Of a DNA stretch of 64,000 nucleotides, positions 7,933 to 16,923 are shown one piece after another. The notes under the pieces were generated by a model that saw only the letters and a list, made by a program, of their open reading frames with translations, ran no database searches and was not told the DNA's origin. The stretch lies in the NCBI RefSeq assembly GCF_034093315.1, contig NZ_CP139300.1, positions 1 through 64,000 of the forward strand, given 5' to 3'. The translations under genes were made by a program, and so were the position numbers. The DNA is from Prochlorococcus sp. MIT 1314. GTDB taxonomy: Bacteria; Cyanobacteriota; Cyanobacteriia; PCC-6307; Cyanobiaceae. Every line of letters starts with the position of its first letter. Position 1 is the first letter of the stretch.

Positions 7933-8775
7933 ATGAAAGATAACAAAATGCAAATTACTAAAAATGAATCTTTATCAAAGGTAGATAAGAAGTTTTATGA
8001 GTTAAAAAATAATAAAAAATTAGCTTTGATGCCTTTTATTATGGCTGGGGATCCCAATATTGAAATAACCTCTGAGATCTTATTAAAGTTACAAGAAAAT
8101 GGAGCTGATCTTATTGAATTAGGCATCCCATACAGTGATCCACTTGCAGACGGACCAGTTATTCAATTGGCGGCCTCTCGAGCCTTAAAGTCAGGTATTA
8201 ACCCAAGAAAAGTAATTACAATTTTAGAGGATTTAAAAGGTAAATTAAATATTCCCATCATACTTTTTTCTTACTTAAATCCTTTACTATGTTTTGGCTT
8301 TAAGCAGTTTTGTGAGATGGCATCTAATGCAGGAGTTTCTGGACTAATAATTCCTGATCTCCCTTTAGAGGAAGCTTATAAATTTTCTAAAATAGTTAGT
8401 AAACATTCTATGGACTTGATTTTATTGGTTGCTCCAACTACTCCTTTTGAGAGAATGAAACAAATATCAAATCATACAAAAGGATTTACTTATTTAGTAA
8501 GTGTTACAGGTGTCACTGGTGAGAGAAACAAGATGGAAAATAGAGTAGAAAATCTTATTGCCAAATTAAAAGAGGTAAATACTAATCCAATTGCTGTTGG
8601 GTTTGGAATATCCACCCCTGAACATGTTAATAAAGTTCGTGAGTGGGGAGCAGATGGAGTAATAATTGGTAGTGCATTTGTAAAACGAATTTCTAGTTCA
8701 AGTGAAAAAGATGTCGTTGATAATGTTGGTCAATTTTGTAAAGATATGCGTTTAGCCGCTGATCAAAAAATATAA
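7933..8775 (+). CDS. trpA: Tryptophan synthase alpha subunit
   Basis: Cleaves indole-3-glycerol phosphate to indole and glyceraldehyde 3-phosphate, passing indole to TrpB. The 280-residue TIM barrel has catalytic Glu62 and Asp73 in IELGIPYSDPLADGP, the flexible loop LVSVTGVTGERNK, and phosphate-binding VGFGIST and GVIIGSAFVK near the end. The ATG at 7933 gives 15 residues before the conserved core; an internal ATG at 7948 is an alternative. trpB is not in the window. Confidence 0.97.
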   Translation: MKDNKMQITKNESLSKVDKKFYELKNNKKLALMPFIMAGDPNIEITSEILLKLQENGADLIELGIPYSDPLADGPVIQLAASRALKSGINPRKVITILEDLKGKLNIPIILFSYLNPLLCFGFKQFCEMASNAGVSGLIIPDLPLEEAYKFSKIVSKHSMDLILLVAPTTPFERMKQISNHTKGFTYLVSVTGVTGERNKMENRVENLIAKLKEVNTNPIAVGFGISTPEHVNKVREWGADGVIIGSAFVKRISSSSEKDVVDNVGQFCKDMRLAADQKI

Positions 8776-8855
8776 ATATTAAGAGAGTATTTTCTTGAAA
8801 AAATTAACTAAATAGGGATTTGAAAAATTAATTATCAAATTTATGTTTGTTATCT

Positions 8856-9212
8856 TTAAGATTCTTCAGTAGGTAATAATCTTATTTGTTTTCTTCCAAG
8901 CTTAATTTCAAATTCATCCCCTGCTTTTAAATCTAAAAGTGCTGTATATGCTTTCCCAATCAAAAGGTTACCATTACCTTGAACTGTAGCGATGTAACTT
9001 AGTTTCCTTCCTCCTTTACCAATACCTGCAACTCCAGCATCTCCAAGATTAACTCCTTTTGCTTCTAAAAGTGCTTCATAAAATGCGGTGAAATTTAAGC
9101 GCTCACTACCATTTTTCTTAGTGGAAACGTATCCACATGCGCGAACAAGGTCGGACTTGCTAGCATCACCAAGTTCTTTGACTTTTGCAAGAAGATCAGT
9201 ACCAGTGAGCAT
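8856..9212 (-). CDS. cyAbrB-type transcriptional regulator
   Basis: A 118-residue cyanobacterial AbrB-like protein. The N-terminal part (MLTGTDLLAKVKELGDASKSDLVRACGYVS) and the C-terminal AbrB-like DNA-binding module (about 75-112, AYTALLDLKAGDEFEIKLGRKQIRL) fit the cyAbrB family. Members in other cyanobacteria regulate carbon/nitrogen balance and hydrogenase genes; targets here are unknown. It stands alone, convergent with trpA and divergent from the YciI-like gene. Confidence 0.9.
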   Translation of the reverse strand: MLTGTDLLAKVKELGDASKSDLVRACGYVSTKKNGSERLNFTAFYEALLEAKGVNLGDAGVAGIGKGGRKLSYIATVQGNGNLLIGKAYTALLDLKAGDEFEIKLGRKQIRLLPTEES

Positions 9213-9312
9213 GATTAATTATAAAGAATGTTCTTCTTAAATAAGATAGCAATTTGTGTGTAATATATGCAATTATTTTAGTATATATTTATTGTATTAG
9301 TTATCTTTAAAA

Positions 9313-9582
9313 ATGGAAAAGTTTGTTGTGTTTGGGAAGTACTGTGAAGATGCAATTATTAAAAGGGAACCTTTTCGTAAACAACATCTTAATAGACTTA
9401 AAAACTTAAAAGATCGCAATATTTTAGTTACTTTAGGGCCAACAAAATGTACTAAATATTTGTTTGGAATTTTTAATGCTAATGATGAAAATCAATTAAG
9501 AGATTTTATTGAAGAAGATATATATTGGGAGAAAGGTATATGGATTAATTATGATGTTTATCCGTGGCTTCAGGCTTTTTGA
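9313..9582 (+). CDS. YciI-like (YCII-related) protein
   Basis: An 89-residue protein resembling the ferredoxin-like dimeric YCII fold: FVVFGKYCEDAIIKREPFRKQHLNRLKNLKDRNILVTLGP, then a strand-helix-strand LFGIFNANDENQLRDFIEEDIYWEKGIW. The His of the family motif (RKQHL) is present. No enzymatic role is established for this clade. ATG start at 9313. It is separate from its neighbours, with a 100-bp divergent gap upstream and a 230-bp non-coding region downstream. Confidence 0.72.
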   Translation: MEKFVVFGKYCEDAIIKREPFRKQHLNRLKNLKDRNILVTLGPTKCTKYLFGIFNANDENQLRDFIEEDIYWEKGIWINYDVYPWLQAF

Positions 9583-9812
9583 ATATAATACATAATATAT
9601 TCAAGTAATATATAGTATTTATTAAAGTAAAATTTATTTAAAGAAAATATTTAATTATTTTTACATTAATAATTAAATATTTTTTATGTAAAGGAATTAA
9701 CGTGATAATTATTTATTCATAGGCTATTTTTTTAAGTGTGATCTATTTGTTTGAAATCTCGTTGTTAAGTCTGAAGATTATTTCTAGTTAAAATATAAGG
9801 TTCTGAAAAAAT
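9583..9812. other. Non-coding convergent gap
   Basis: A 230-bp, extremely AT-rich interval between the ends of the YciI-like gene (plus) and the HTH gene (minus). It contains the 16-bp perfect inverted repeat at 9644-9683. No coding frame, tRNA or GC-rich terminator is visible. Confidence 0.6.
9644..9683. repeat. 16-bp perfect A/T inverted repeat
   Basis: AAAATATTTAATTATT (9644-9659) is the exact reverse complement of AATAATTAAATATTTT (9668-9683), with an 8-nt loop. It lies between two convergent genes. A-rich on the left and T-rich on the right, it could act as a bidirectional transcription stop, though it contains no G/C pair. Some AT palindromes are expected by chance at this base composition. 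Confidence 0.5.
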
Positions 9813-10133
9813 TTATTTACTTATATCTTGATTTATCTTGTTTACTAAAGAGTCGATATCTAATTGATTATATGGAGGTGCTTGTTTTGTCTCTCTATAA
9901 TCATTCTTGATATTGTTTAACCAATTTTGTTCAATCTTTATGAGATTTTTTGCAATGTTGAACATACCGCCTTTTTTATGTAATTCTTTAATTTTTATAA
10001 TTATTTCAGAAGTCCTGCTCGATTTAATATTTAATTCATTTGCTAAATCTTTTTGGCTTAATCCAAGAGATTTCAACCAATCTTTAATGAATGAGACAAG
10101 TTCTTTCTCTTCCTGTTGAGATAATCTACTCAT
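9813..10133 (-). CDS. Small helix-turn-helix protein
   Basis: A 106-residue, mostly helical protein. Residues about 18-48 (LKSLGLSQKDLANELNIKSSRTSEIIIKIKEL) look like a Cro/XRE-type helix-turn-helix. Its ATG follows directly on the TGA of the DUF1232 gene, so translation is probably coupled. Together with the sigma factor upstream it forms a likely three-gene unit. Targets unknown; a DNA-binding role is inferred from the motif only. Confidence 0.68.
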   Translation of the reverse strand: MSRLSQQEEKELVSFIKDWLKSLGLSQKDLANELNIKSSRTSEIIIKIKELHKKGGMFNIAKNLIKIEQNWLNNIKNDYRETKQAPPYNQLDIDSLVNKINQDISK

Positions 10134-10502
10134 TCAATAAAAAGGGAATAATTTATTAAGCTTGTTCTCTGCTCTTGCTCTTATTGAGGGAGTCATATAT
10201 TTACTCCATATACTAAGTACCGCTGTAAGGGCCACAAAATCATCACTAAAACCAACTAATGGCATAAAGTCAGGGAAAAGGTCAAATGGCATAACTAAAT
10301 AGGCTAGAGCAGCCATTAAGGAAACTCTTACTTTTGCCGGAGTATAAGGATCTATAGACATTTCCAAAACTTCTAAGGCAGGCTTGGCAATTGTTCTTCC
10401 TGCTTTAATAAGAATCTTTATAATGATATTCTCATCAATTGTTGAACTTTCTAAAACTTCAGCATCATAAATTTTTTCTTGGCTTTTGTAATTATCTTTC
10501 AT
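10134..10502 (-). CDS. DUF1232 (YkvA-like) membrane-associated protein
   Basis: A 122-residue protein whose centre (about residues 55-98) carries the DUF1232 signature: hydrophobic segment, YLVMPFDLFPDFMPLVGFSDDFVAL, then another helix. Function of the family is unknown; it is usually membrane-associated. The gene starts 37 bp after the sigma-factor stop and its stop abuts the HTH start. Cotranscription with the sigma factor is likely but not shown. Confidence 0.82.
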   Translation of the reverse strand: MKDNYKSQEKIYDAEVLESSTIDENIIIKILIKAGRTIAKPALEVLEMSIDPYTPAKVRVSLMAALAYLVMPFDLFPDFMPLVGFSDDFVALTAVLSIWSKYMTPSIRARAENKLNKLFPFY

Positions 10503-10539
10503 CCTTGTAAATGAAATTTAAGAATTTTTAATGGAATTT

Positions 10540-11463
10540 TTAGCTAATACTATCAACTAATCCATTCTGTATGCCTGCTTTTCTAAGTTTTCTTAAGGCA
10601 CGTTGAACTACTTGTCGGCAATATTCCCTACTACAACTCATATGTCTTGCCACTTCAGCTAAAGTTCTCCACTCATTTGAACCGTCTAAGCCAAATCTTA
10701 GGCTTACTATCTTTCTTTCTTTATCAGTTAAATTTGCTTTATCTAATAACTTCCAAGCAGAGGCTGTCCTTTCGGCTAATTCTGCTAATTCCATTGGAGG
10801 AGTTTGATCACTTGGAAGAATGTCAACTAACTCAGATGGATCTGATTTTGATTTAACAGTGCCTTGAAGACTTACAGTAATACTTCTCAATTCACAAGAT
10901 AGAAGTTCTTCAACTTCCTCCTTGGTTATTTTCATTTCTTCAGCCAGCTCATTGCATGTAGGGGAGGTTCCCTTAATCTGCATAAGTTTTGATTTGGCTG
11001 ATCTTAATTTTGTAAGTTTTTCATTAATATTTACAGGTATCCTAATTGTCCTACTTTGGGTTGATAATGCTCTATTTAGCCCTTGCCTAATCCACCAATA
11101 GGCATATGTTGAAAAGCGATGACCTCTTTTGGGGTCAAATTTCTCGACTGCCCTTATAAGGCCCTGAGTTCCTTCCTGAATTAAATCCAATAAATCTAAT
11201 CCTTTACCCTGATATTTTTTTGCTAGATTCACTACTAACCTAAGATTGGCCTCTACCATGTCTTCTTTAGCTTTCATTCCACTTTTAATAGCTTGATTTT
11301 CTTCTTCGGAAAATATACAGGCTGGTCCTGTGCCTCCTGATAATTGACACCTATCTTTTAGAGCAACCATCGCCTGCACTTTTTTGCCCAGTGTGAGTTC
11401 TTCCTCAGGCGACAAAAGCTTTCTACGTCCAATTTCTACGAGATAATCGCTTAATGAACTCAA
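10540..11463 (-). CDS. Group 2 (RpoD-like) alternative sigma factor
   Basis: A 307-residue sigma-70 family protein. Region 1.2 is at the N-terminus (SSLSDYLVEIGRRKLLSPEEELTLGKKVQ), region 2 has DLIQEGTQGLIRAVEKFDPKRG and FSTYAYWWIRQGLNRAL, region 3 follows, and region 4 has the HTH AEVARHMSCSREYCRQVVQRALRKLRK. The absence of a large region 1.1 and the size fit cyanobacterial group 2 sigma factors, which adjust transcription to light or stress. Which Sig letter it is cannot be settled by eye. It heads a likely operon with the DUF1232 and HTH genes. Confidence 0.93.
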   Translation of the reverse strand: MSSLSDYLVEIGRRKLLSPEEELTLGKKVQAMVALKDRCQLSGGTGPACIFSEEENQAIKSGMKAKEDMVEANLRLVVNLAKKYQGKGLDLLDLIQEGTQGLIRAVEKFDPKRGHRFSTYAYWWIRQGLNRALSTQSRTIRIPVNINEKLTKLRSAKSKLMQIKGTSPTCNELAEEMKITKEEVEELLSCELRSITVSLQGTVKSKSDPSELVDILPSDQTPPMELAELAERTASAWKLLDKANLTDKERKIVSLRFGLDGSNEWRTLAEVARHMSCSREYCRQVVQRALRKLRKAGIQNGLVDSIS

Positions 11464-11522
11464 AATTTATTCCATTAGTAATATATTTAACTTATAGTCA
11501 ATTTCTAAATAAGCTATACATG

Positions 11523-11580
11523 TAATAATTAATTAATAATTAATTAATAATTATTGATTAGTTAATTATTAATTAATAAC
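11523..11580. repeat. Tandem 11-bp A/T repeat with 14-bp hairpin
   Basis: The 11-mer TAATAATTAAT repeats about 2.8 times at 11523-11553. Its end forms the left arm TTAATTAATAATTA (11540-11553) of a perfect inverted repeat with TAATTATTAATTAA (11563-11576), loop 9 nt. It lies in the 163-bp gap downstream of hisIE and upstream of the sigma-factor start (both minus strand). It may be a termination or regulatory element, or replication slippage. Confidence 0.6.
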
Positions 11581-11626
11581 TATTTACTATTAACTCAATT
11601 TTTTAATGAAATAATCCTAAATTTAA

Positions 11627-12289
11627 TTATTTAATTTTTTTTCTTGATTCTAGTTCAGCAAGAACATCTCTCCACTCGACACCTTTGTACATAAGGGCTA
11701 CTTGCAGATGATAAATTAAATCGGCAGCTTCACTTGAGATTGAATTTTTATTATTATCTTTGCAAGCCATTATAAATTCTGCAGATTCCTCTCCTATTTT
11801 TTTCAAAATAGTATTACTTCCTTTTGTTAATAAATAATTTGTGTAACTTTTCTCTGAAGGATTTATTGATCTATCGTTAATAGTATTGAATAATTCAGAG
11901 CAAATATTTGAGAAGGGAGTTGTTCGTTTCTCTTTTTTATCATTTTGGTTAATCTGGATTTCGTTGAAAAAACAACTTTTTTCGCCAGTGTGACAAGCCC
12001 CTGAACCATTTTGTTCAATTAAAAGTATTAGTGCATCATTATCGCAATCGAATCTTATCTTTTTAAGTATTTGGGTACTTCCACTTGTGGCTCCCTTTCT
12101 CCAAATTTCGGATCTTGATCTACTCCAGTAATGAACGTTTTTGGTCTCAAGAGTCTTTGTTAATGATTCTTTATTCATCCAAGCAAGCATAAGAATTGAT
12201 CCGTCTAACCAATCTTGTGCTATTGCAGGGATTAATCCATAATTATCAAAGTGTAGATCTTCTATGGAAAAATTAGTTGAATAATTCAT
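11627..12289 (-). CDS. hisIE: Phosphoribosyl-AMP cyclohydrolase / phosphoribosyl-ATP pyrophosphatase (fusion)
   Basis: Bifunctional enzyme for the second and third steps of histidine synthesis. The 220 residues split into HisI (about 1-110: WMNKESL, WSRSRSEIWRKGATSG, DCDNDALILLIEQNGSGACHTGEKSCFF with Cys/His zinc ligands) and HisE (about 118-220: KGSNTILKKIGEESAEFIMACKD, EAADLIYHLQVAL). The fusion is common in bacteria. ATG start at 12289. It is divergent from the QueD-like gene with a gap of about 60 bp. Confidence 0.96.
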   Translation of the reverse strand: MNYSTNFSIEDLHFDNYGLIPAIAQDWLDGSILMLAWMNKESLTKTLETKNVHYWSRSRSEIWRKGATSGSTQILKKIRFDCDNDALILLIEQNGSGACHTGEKSCFFNEIQINQNDKKEKRTTPFSNICSELFNTINDRSINPSEKSYTNYLLTKGSNTILKKIGEESAEFIMACKDNNKNSISSEAADLIYHLQVALMYKGVEWRDVLAELESRKKIK

Positions 12290-12352
12290 TATGTTTGGTA
12301 TGTTAAATCCTACTCAGTATGTTTTATTAAAAATTATCCTAACAGTTAATTG

Positions 12353-12823
12353 ATGTATATTCATTCTCTGAAATTTTCATGCAGTAAAAGTTATGATGAT
12401 TTTCCCTGTTCACACAGGCAATGGCGCCATGAAGGCCACTGCAGGTTTGTACATGGATATTCAAGATCATTCACCTTTTGGTTTACTGCAAAAAAGTTAG
12501 ACCCTAATGGTTTTGTTGTGGATTTTTCAAGTCTAAGGCCCCTTGAAAGTAAACTAAAGGAGCAATTTGACCATACATTTTTGATAAATAAAGATGATCC
12601 CTTACTGAGTTACTGGGAAAAATTACATAATTTAGAAGCTTTAGATTTGAGAATTATGGATAATGTGGGAATGGAGTTTACTTCTGAATTAATTTGGAGA
12701 TGGGCTAATGAATACTTACAGGATAAGGATAAGGGAAGAACTTGTTGTTGGAAAACAGAATCAAAAGAAAATAGGTCTAATAAAGCAAGTTTTGAGAAAA
12801 TTCCTGAGTGGTTTAAATCTTAG
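12353..12823 (+). CDS. 6-pyruvoyl-tetrahydropterin synthase / QueD family protein
   Basis: A 156-residue member of the T-fold PTPS/QueD family, which converts dihydroneopterin triphosphate derivatives (in bacteria usually to 6-carboxytetrahydropterin for queuosine). Visible are HRQWRHEGHC with Cys30, VHGYSRSF, VVDFSSL, FDHTFL and FTSELIWRW. The canonical HGHS zinc motif reads H34-G-Y36-S, so one usual zinc His is replaced. I recall a subfamily with VHGYSRSF, so this is probably not an error. A TTG three bases upstream (12350) is possible, but ATG 12353 is preferred. Exact substrate uncertain. Confidence 0.82.
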   Translation: MYIHSLKFSCSKSYDDFPCSHRQWRHEGHCRFVHGYSRSFTFWFTAKKLDPNGFVVDFSSLRPLESKLKEQFDHTFLINKDDPLLSYWEKLHNLEALDLRIMDNVGMEFTSELIWRWANEYLQDKDKGRTCCWKTESKENRSNKASFEKIPEWFKS

Positions 12824-12872
12824 AATAAAATCATTGAAATTCAAGTATTGTTATTTTCTTTGATTTAGATCT

Positions 12873-15455
12873 TTAATCAACAATTATTTCTCCATTAACT
12901 AGATAAATATTAACCTCGTCTTTATTAAGATAATGATTATTCAGTATATTATTAGAAATTTTTGTCTCAATTTGTTTCTGAATAATTCTTTTTAGAGGCC
13001 TTGCACCATAGGCATTATCGAAACTATTTTGGACTAATTGATTAATTGCCTCATCAGTAATTTTAAATTTCAAATTCTTTTTGATAAGTCTATTTTCTAA
13101 ATTTCGAAGCTGGATTTTTGCAATTTCTTTTATATCATTTAACTCTAAATTATTAAAAATCACAATTTCATCAAGTCTATTTAAAAACTCAGGTTTGAAA
13201 AATTTTTTAAGTTCAGAATCTACAACTTTTTTAATTTCATTTGTATCTTCTTTCCTAACGGATAAATCATTTATTGATTGACTTCCTAAATTACTAGTTA
13301 GAACAATGATTGAATTTTTAAAATTAATTGTACGACCCTGTCCATCCGTTATAATTCCATCATCAAGAACCTGTAAAAGAATATCCAGTATATCTTTGTG
13401 TGCCTTCTCTATTTCATCTAGAAGTATCAATGAATAGGGATTTTTACGCACTGCTTCAGTTAATTGACCTCCTGATTCGAAACCTAAATAGCCAGGAGGT
13501 GCACCTATGATTTTACTAACCGAATGCTTTTCCATATATTCAGACATATCCAGTCTCGTAATTGAAGAATCTGAGTCGAATATAATTTTTGCTGTTACTT
13601 TACTTAGCTCTGTTTTCCCAACTCCAGTTGGACCTAAAAAGAGGAAACTTGCTAAGGGCTTGCCAGGGTCGTTTAGGCCTGTCCTTGATCTCTTTATAGA
13701 GTCTGCAACTGCTCTAATTGCACTATTTTGACCAATAATTTTTTCTTTAAGGATAGACTCTAGGATCAAAAGCTTATCTTTTTCTGATTGGTTTAAGCTT
13801 TGTACAGGAATAGAAGTCCACTTAGAGACAACTTCTGCAATATCATCAAATGTAACCTCTTGTCTTAAAAGATTAGACTCTCCTTTTTTTTGTGAATTAA
13901 TCAAGGAATCACTTTTTACTGCCAATTTTTGTTGTAACGTATTTAAAGTCCCAAATTCCAATTCTGCTGCTTTGTTGAGATCAAAACTCCTTTTTGCTTG
14001 ATCTATTTTTAGTTGAATAGATTCAATTTCTTCTTTTATAGTGCTAATCTCATCAATTTCATCTTTTTCTTTTTTCCATTGAGCAGTCAATTCGGCTTGT
14101 TTATCTTTAAGTGATATAAGTTCGTTATTGATTTTTCTTAATCTTTCTAAAGAAAAATCATCTGTTTCTCTTTTTAAAGATAATTTTTCCATCTCAAATT
14201 GTAGAACTTTTCGATCAATCTCATCAATTTCTTCAGGTTTGGAAGTTATAACCATATTTAATCTTGAAGCTGCTTCATCTATAAGATCTATTGCTTTATC
14301 GGGAAGAAATCTATCATTAATATATCTTTCGCTTAGGGCAGCGGCAGCAACCAAAGCATTATCAGAAATTCTTACACTATGATGAACTTCATATCTTTCT
14401 CTCAATCCTCTTAATATTGAGACAGTATCATCAATTGAAGGAGCATCAATTTTTATTTTCTGAAATCTTCTTTCTAAAGCAGGATCTTTCTCTATATTTT
14501 GTTTATGTTCATTAATGGTTGTAGCGCCAATACATCTAAGTTCTCCTCTTGCAAGCATGGGTTTTAAGAGGTTGCTTGCATCTAAAGAACCTCCGCTGGC
14601 ACCTGCACCAACTACTGTATGAATTTCATCAATAAAAAGAATGATCTTCCCTTCAGATTCTTTAACTCTCTTAAGCACATTTTTTATTCTTTCTTCAAAC
14701 TCTCCACGATATTTGGCTCCAGCCAAAAGCGAACCCATATCTAATGAGATTAGTTGCCTATTTTGTAGTAAAGAAGGTACATCTCCATTAACAATTCTTT
14801 GAGCCAACCCCTCGACTATGGCTGTTTTACCAACCCCAGGTTCTCCAATAAGAACAGGATTATTTTTTGTTCTTCTACTTAATATTTGAATTGTTCTTCT
14901 GATTTCTTCATCTCTACCAATAACTGGGTCTAAAATCCCATCCCTCGCTGATTGAGTGAGATCAATACCATATTTATCTAAAGACTCATTTGAATTATCA
15001 AACTCATATTTTGCTGTTGGATCTGACTTCATTTCATTTATAGTTTCAAGAAATTCTGGAATACCTTTTCGATTTAAAATTTGAAATCCATACTGATCAT
15101 CATAAATGAAACCATAAATTAAGTGCTCTGTTGATATCACTACATCATATAAAGTGTTTTTAAGGTCATTTGCTTTTAAAAATATTTTATGAAGGGTATC
15201 TCCAATATATAAATTAGATTGTTTATTTTTCATTTTTGCCTTCGAATTTAATGAAGACATTATTAATTTCTCTACCTCTTTAGTATTTACATTATTTTTT
15301 TCTAAAATCTTTTTTGTGAATTTATCTTGTTTTATAAGGGCTAATAATAAATGATCAGATTCTACATTTTGTTGATAATTGTTGTAAGCTATTTCCTTTG
15401 CAAAAATAAAATAGTTCCAAGCAGAATTTGAAAATTCGCTTGGAACTATTTTCAT
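12873..15455 (-). CDS. clpB: Hsp100 disaggregase ClpB
   Basis: An 860-residue AAA+ chaperone that threads aggregated proteins with DnaK. Layout: divergent N-domain (1-145), first AAA+ domain with Walker A GEPGVGKT (204-211) and [16 protein letters not shown], coiled-coil middle domain (about 405-530), second AAA+ domain with GPTGVGKTE (around 605) and LLDEIEKAH, and a C-terminal D2-small domain. The long middle domain separates it from ClpA and ClpC. The N-domain departs strongly from the usual ClpB consensus, so it may be a secondary ClpB paralogue. Single gene; petE lies upstream on the same strand. Confidence 0.93.
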   Translation of the reverse strand: MKIVPSEFSNSAWNYFIFAKEIAYNNYQQNVESDHLLLALIKQDKFTKKILEKNNVNTKEVEKLIMSSLNSKAKMKNKQSNLYIGDTLHKIFLKANDLKNTLYDVVISTEHLIYGFIYDDQYGFQILNRKGIPEFLETINEMKSDPTAKYEFDNSNESLDKYGIDLTQSARDGILDPVIGRDEEIRRTIQILSRRTKNNPVLIGEPGVGKTAIVEGLAQRIVNGDVPSLLQNRQLISLDMGSLLAGAKYRGEFEERIKNVLKRVKESEGKIILFIDEIHTVVGAGASGGSLDASNLLKPMLARGELRCIGATTINEHKQNIEKDPALERRFQKIKIDAPSIDDTVSILRGLRERYEVHHSVRISDNALVAAAALSERYINDRFLPDKAIDLIDEAASRLNMVITSKPEEIDEIDRKVLQFEMEKLSLKRETDDFSLERLRKINNELISLKDKQAELTAQWKKEKDEIDEISTIKEEIESIQLKIDQAKRSFDLNKAAELEFGTLNTLQQKLAVKSDSLINSQKKGESNLLRQEVTFDDIAEVVSKWTSIPVQSLNQSEKDKLLILESILKEKIIGQNSAIRAVADSIKRSRTGLNDPGKPLASFLFLGPTGVGKTELSKVTAKIIFDSDSSITRLDMSEYMEKHSVSKIIGAPPGYLGFESGGQLTEAVRKNPYSLILLDEIEKAHKDILDILLQVLDDGIITDGQGRTINFKNSIIVLTSNLGSQSINDLSVRKEDTNEIKKVVDSELKKFFKPEFLNRLDEIVIFNNLELNDIKEIAKIQLRNLENRLIKKNLKFKITDEAINQLVQNSFDNAYGARPLKRIIQKQIETKISNNILNNHYLNKDEVNIYLVNGEIIVD

Positions 15456-15522
15456 GAATCAAAGTTTAAGTATGACTATGAAGATTATTAAATAATAAAG
15501 AGATTATTGAAAAAAATATTTT

Positions 15523-15873
15523 TTATTCAACAATTACTTTTCCTACCATTCCAGCTCCTCTATGTGGTTCACAATAGTAGTCATAAGTTCCTGCAGTACT
15601 AAATGTTTCTTCCCAAGATTCTCCTGGCGCAAAAGCTAAGTCAGCATGACTTAATTCCTCATGCCCATCAAAAACAGCATTATGAGGAGCTAGTTTGTTA
15701 TTAACGAATTTAACTGTATCGCCAGCAGCAATGGTTACAGTACTTGGCTCAAATGCAAGCATTCCCGCATCTGTACCCAATTTAACCTCAACGGTCTTTG
15801 CTGAAACGGATGAAATACCTAGACCTAAAGTTAAGACTACTGCGAATAATCCCGCAAAAATTGAACGTAACAT
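15523..15873 (-). CDS. petE: Plastocyanin
   Basis: Small blue-copper protein that carries electrons from cytochrome b6f to photosystem I in the thylakoid lumen. The 116-residue precursor has a Sec signal (1-25, ending SVSA) and a mature domain of about 91 residues. Copper ligands are visible: H64 (LAPHNAVF), C101, H104 and M109 in [14 protein letters not shown] start at 15873. The upstream gap is short and carries a direct repeat reaching into the neighbouring SDR gene. Expression is expected to be strong, but no clean promoter can be assigned. Confidence 0.97.
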   Translation of the reverse strand: MLRSIFAGLFAVVLTLGLGISSVSAKTVEVKLGTDAGMLAFEPSTVTIAAGDTVKFVNNKLAPHNAVFDGHEELSHADLAFAPGESWEETFSTAGTYDYYCEPHRGAGMVGKVIVE

Positions 15874-15895
15874 AATTAAAATTTGCTTTATATAT

Positions 15896-15956
15896 ATATT
15901 ACAAGGCTTTGGTAACCTTACTGCGAGATTTTTAATTGATATTACAGCTTGGTAAC
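15896..15956. repeat. Direct repeat upstream of petE
   Basis: On the plus strand, ATATTACAAGG-CTTTGGTAAC (15896-15916) is repeated as ATATTACAGCTTGGTAAC (15939-15956), differing by three missing bases. The start-to-start distance is 43 bp, about four helical turns. The proximal copy lies just upstream of the petE start (minus strand) and the distal copy overlaps the 3' end of the SDR gene. Read on the petE strand, each copy is GTTACCAA...TGTAATAT. It could be a paired regulator site or duplicated promoter elements. Confidence 0.55.
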
Positions 15957-16915
15957 TTTGATACCCTTAAAATATCATTGAGTGATTTGGCATAACTTTT
16001 AAGATTGAAAGTCTCGGGATTAGTGATGGGGACATGATTAAAGTCATATTTTTTTATGCTGAAGCTATCCCACGGAGTGGTTTGGATAGGAAGAATTCTT
16101 AATAATATTTTTAGGATTTTTTTTGTAAGGGTTATCGAAAAATATCTCTTCATTTTTTTCCTTTTTAAAAGTGTAATTATAGCTTCGTCAATTGAAATAA
16201 ATTTCTGACCTAGTACAAATTTTCTGAAGCCTATATATTGCTCTTCTTTATGATTTTTAATTAGAAACCCGCAAATTTGAGCAATATCATTTGCGTGTAT
16301 AAAGTGAAATTTAGAATTTAGTTTTAAAAATCTTGCTAACCAAAGCCATTTCTCTATTTCTTTCAATCCACTAGTTAAATAACTCACAGGATATTTACTT
16401 TTTTTGCCAAGATTTCCGCCAAAAACCAGGGTAGGGAAAACAGCGAATGTTTTTTCTGCAAATGTGCTTTCTCTAAGTCTCTGGTAACATTCATATTTTG
16501 TTTGTATGTACTCTGTTCCATAAATCAATGATTCCCTCATTAATTCTGTTTTTGTATCAAGAATGCTAGCTGTTGAAAAATAAATAATCTTTTCTAACTT
16601 TTTAATATCAAGCATTTCAAGTAATGCTTCAAAAGCTTTAATATTCACCTCATAAGCTCTTATGGGATCTCCCCAAGCCGTAGCGGTATGTATTAGATAA
16701 TTAATTTGACTAATTTCTTTTTTATATCTATTTGATTCCCTGATATCGCAAACTAATAACTTGACTTTTTTATTTTCTTGAATAGAAATTGGTAATTTAC
16801 TTTTATCTCGGACCATGAGATAAAGCCTGTACTTTGTGTTTTTTAAAAACCAATCGACTAAATATTGGCCAACACATCCATTAGCACCTGTTATTAATAA
16901 GTTTTTATATGCCAA
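15932..16915 (-). CDS. NAD-dependent epimerase/dehydratase (extended SDR)
   Basis: A 327-residue extended short-chain dehydrogenase/reductase. Cofactor site [10 protein letters not shown] (about 9-18), acidic D58 after [14 protein letters not shown], and the catalytic-type Y-x3-K in [10 protein letters not shown] (around 135-139). The C-terminal substrate domain is Lys-rich. No substrate can be named. It sits 9 bp downstream of hemE on the same strand and ahead of petE, so it is probably expressed with hemE. Confidence 0.85.
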   Translation of the reverse strand: MAYKNLLITGANGCVGQYLVDWFLKNTKYRLYLMVRDKSKLPISIQENKKVKLLVCDIRESNRYKKEISQINYLIHTATAWGDPIRAYEVNIKAFEALLEMLDIKKLEKIIYFSTASILDTKTELMRESLIYGTEYIQTKYECYQRLRESTFAEKTFAVFPTLVFGGNLGKKSKYPVSYLTSGLKEIEKWLWLARFLKLNSKFHFIHANDIAQICGFLIKNHKEEQYIGFRKFVLGQKFISIDEAIITLLKRKKMKRYFSITLTKKILKILLRILPIQTTPWDSFSIKKYDFNHVPITNPETFNLKSYAKSLNDILRVSKLPSCNIN

Positions 16916-16923
16916 GTTTTTAA

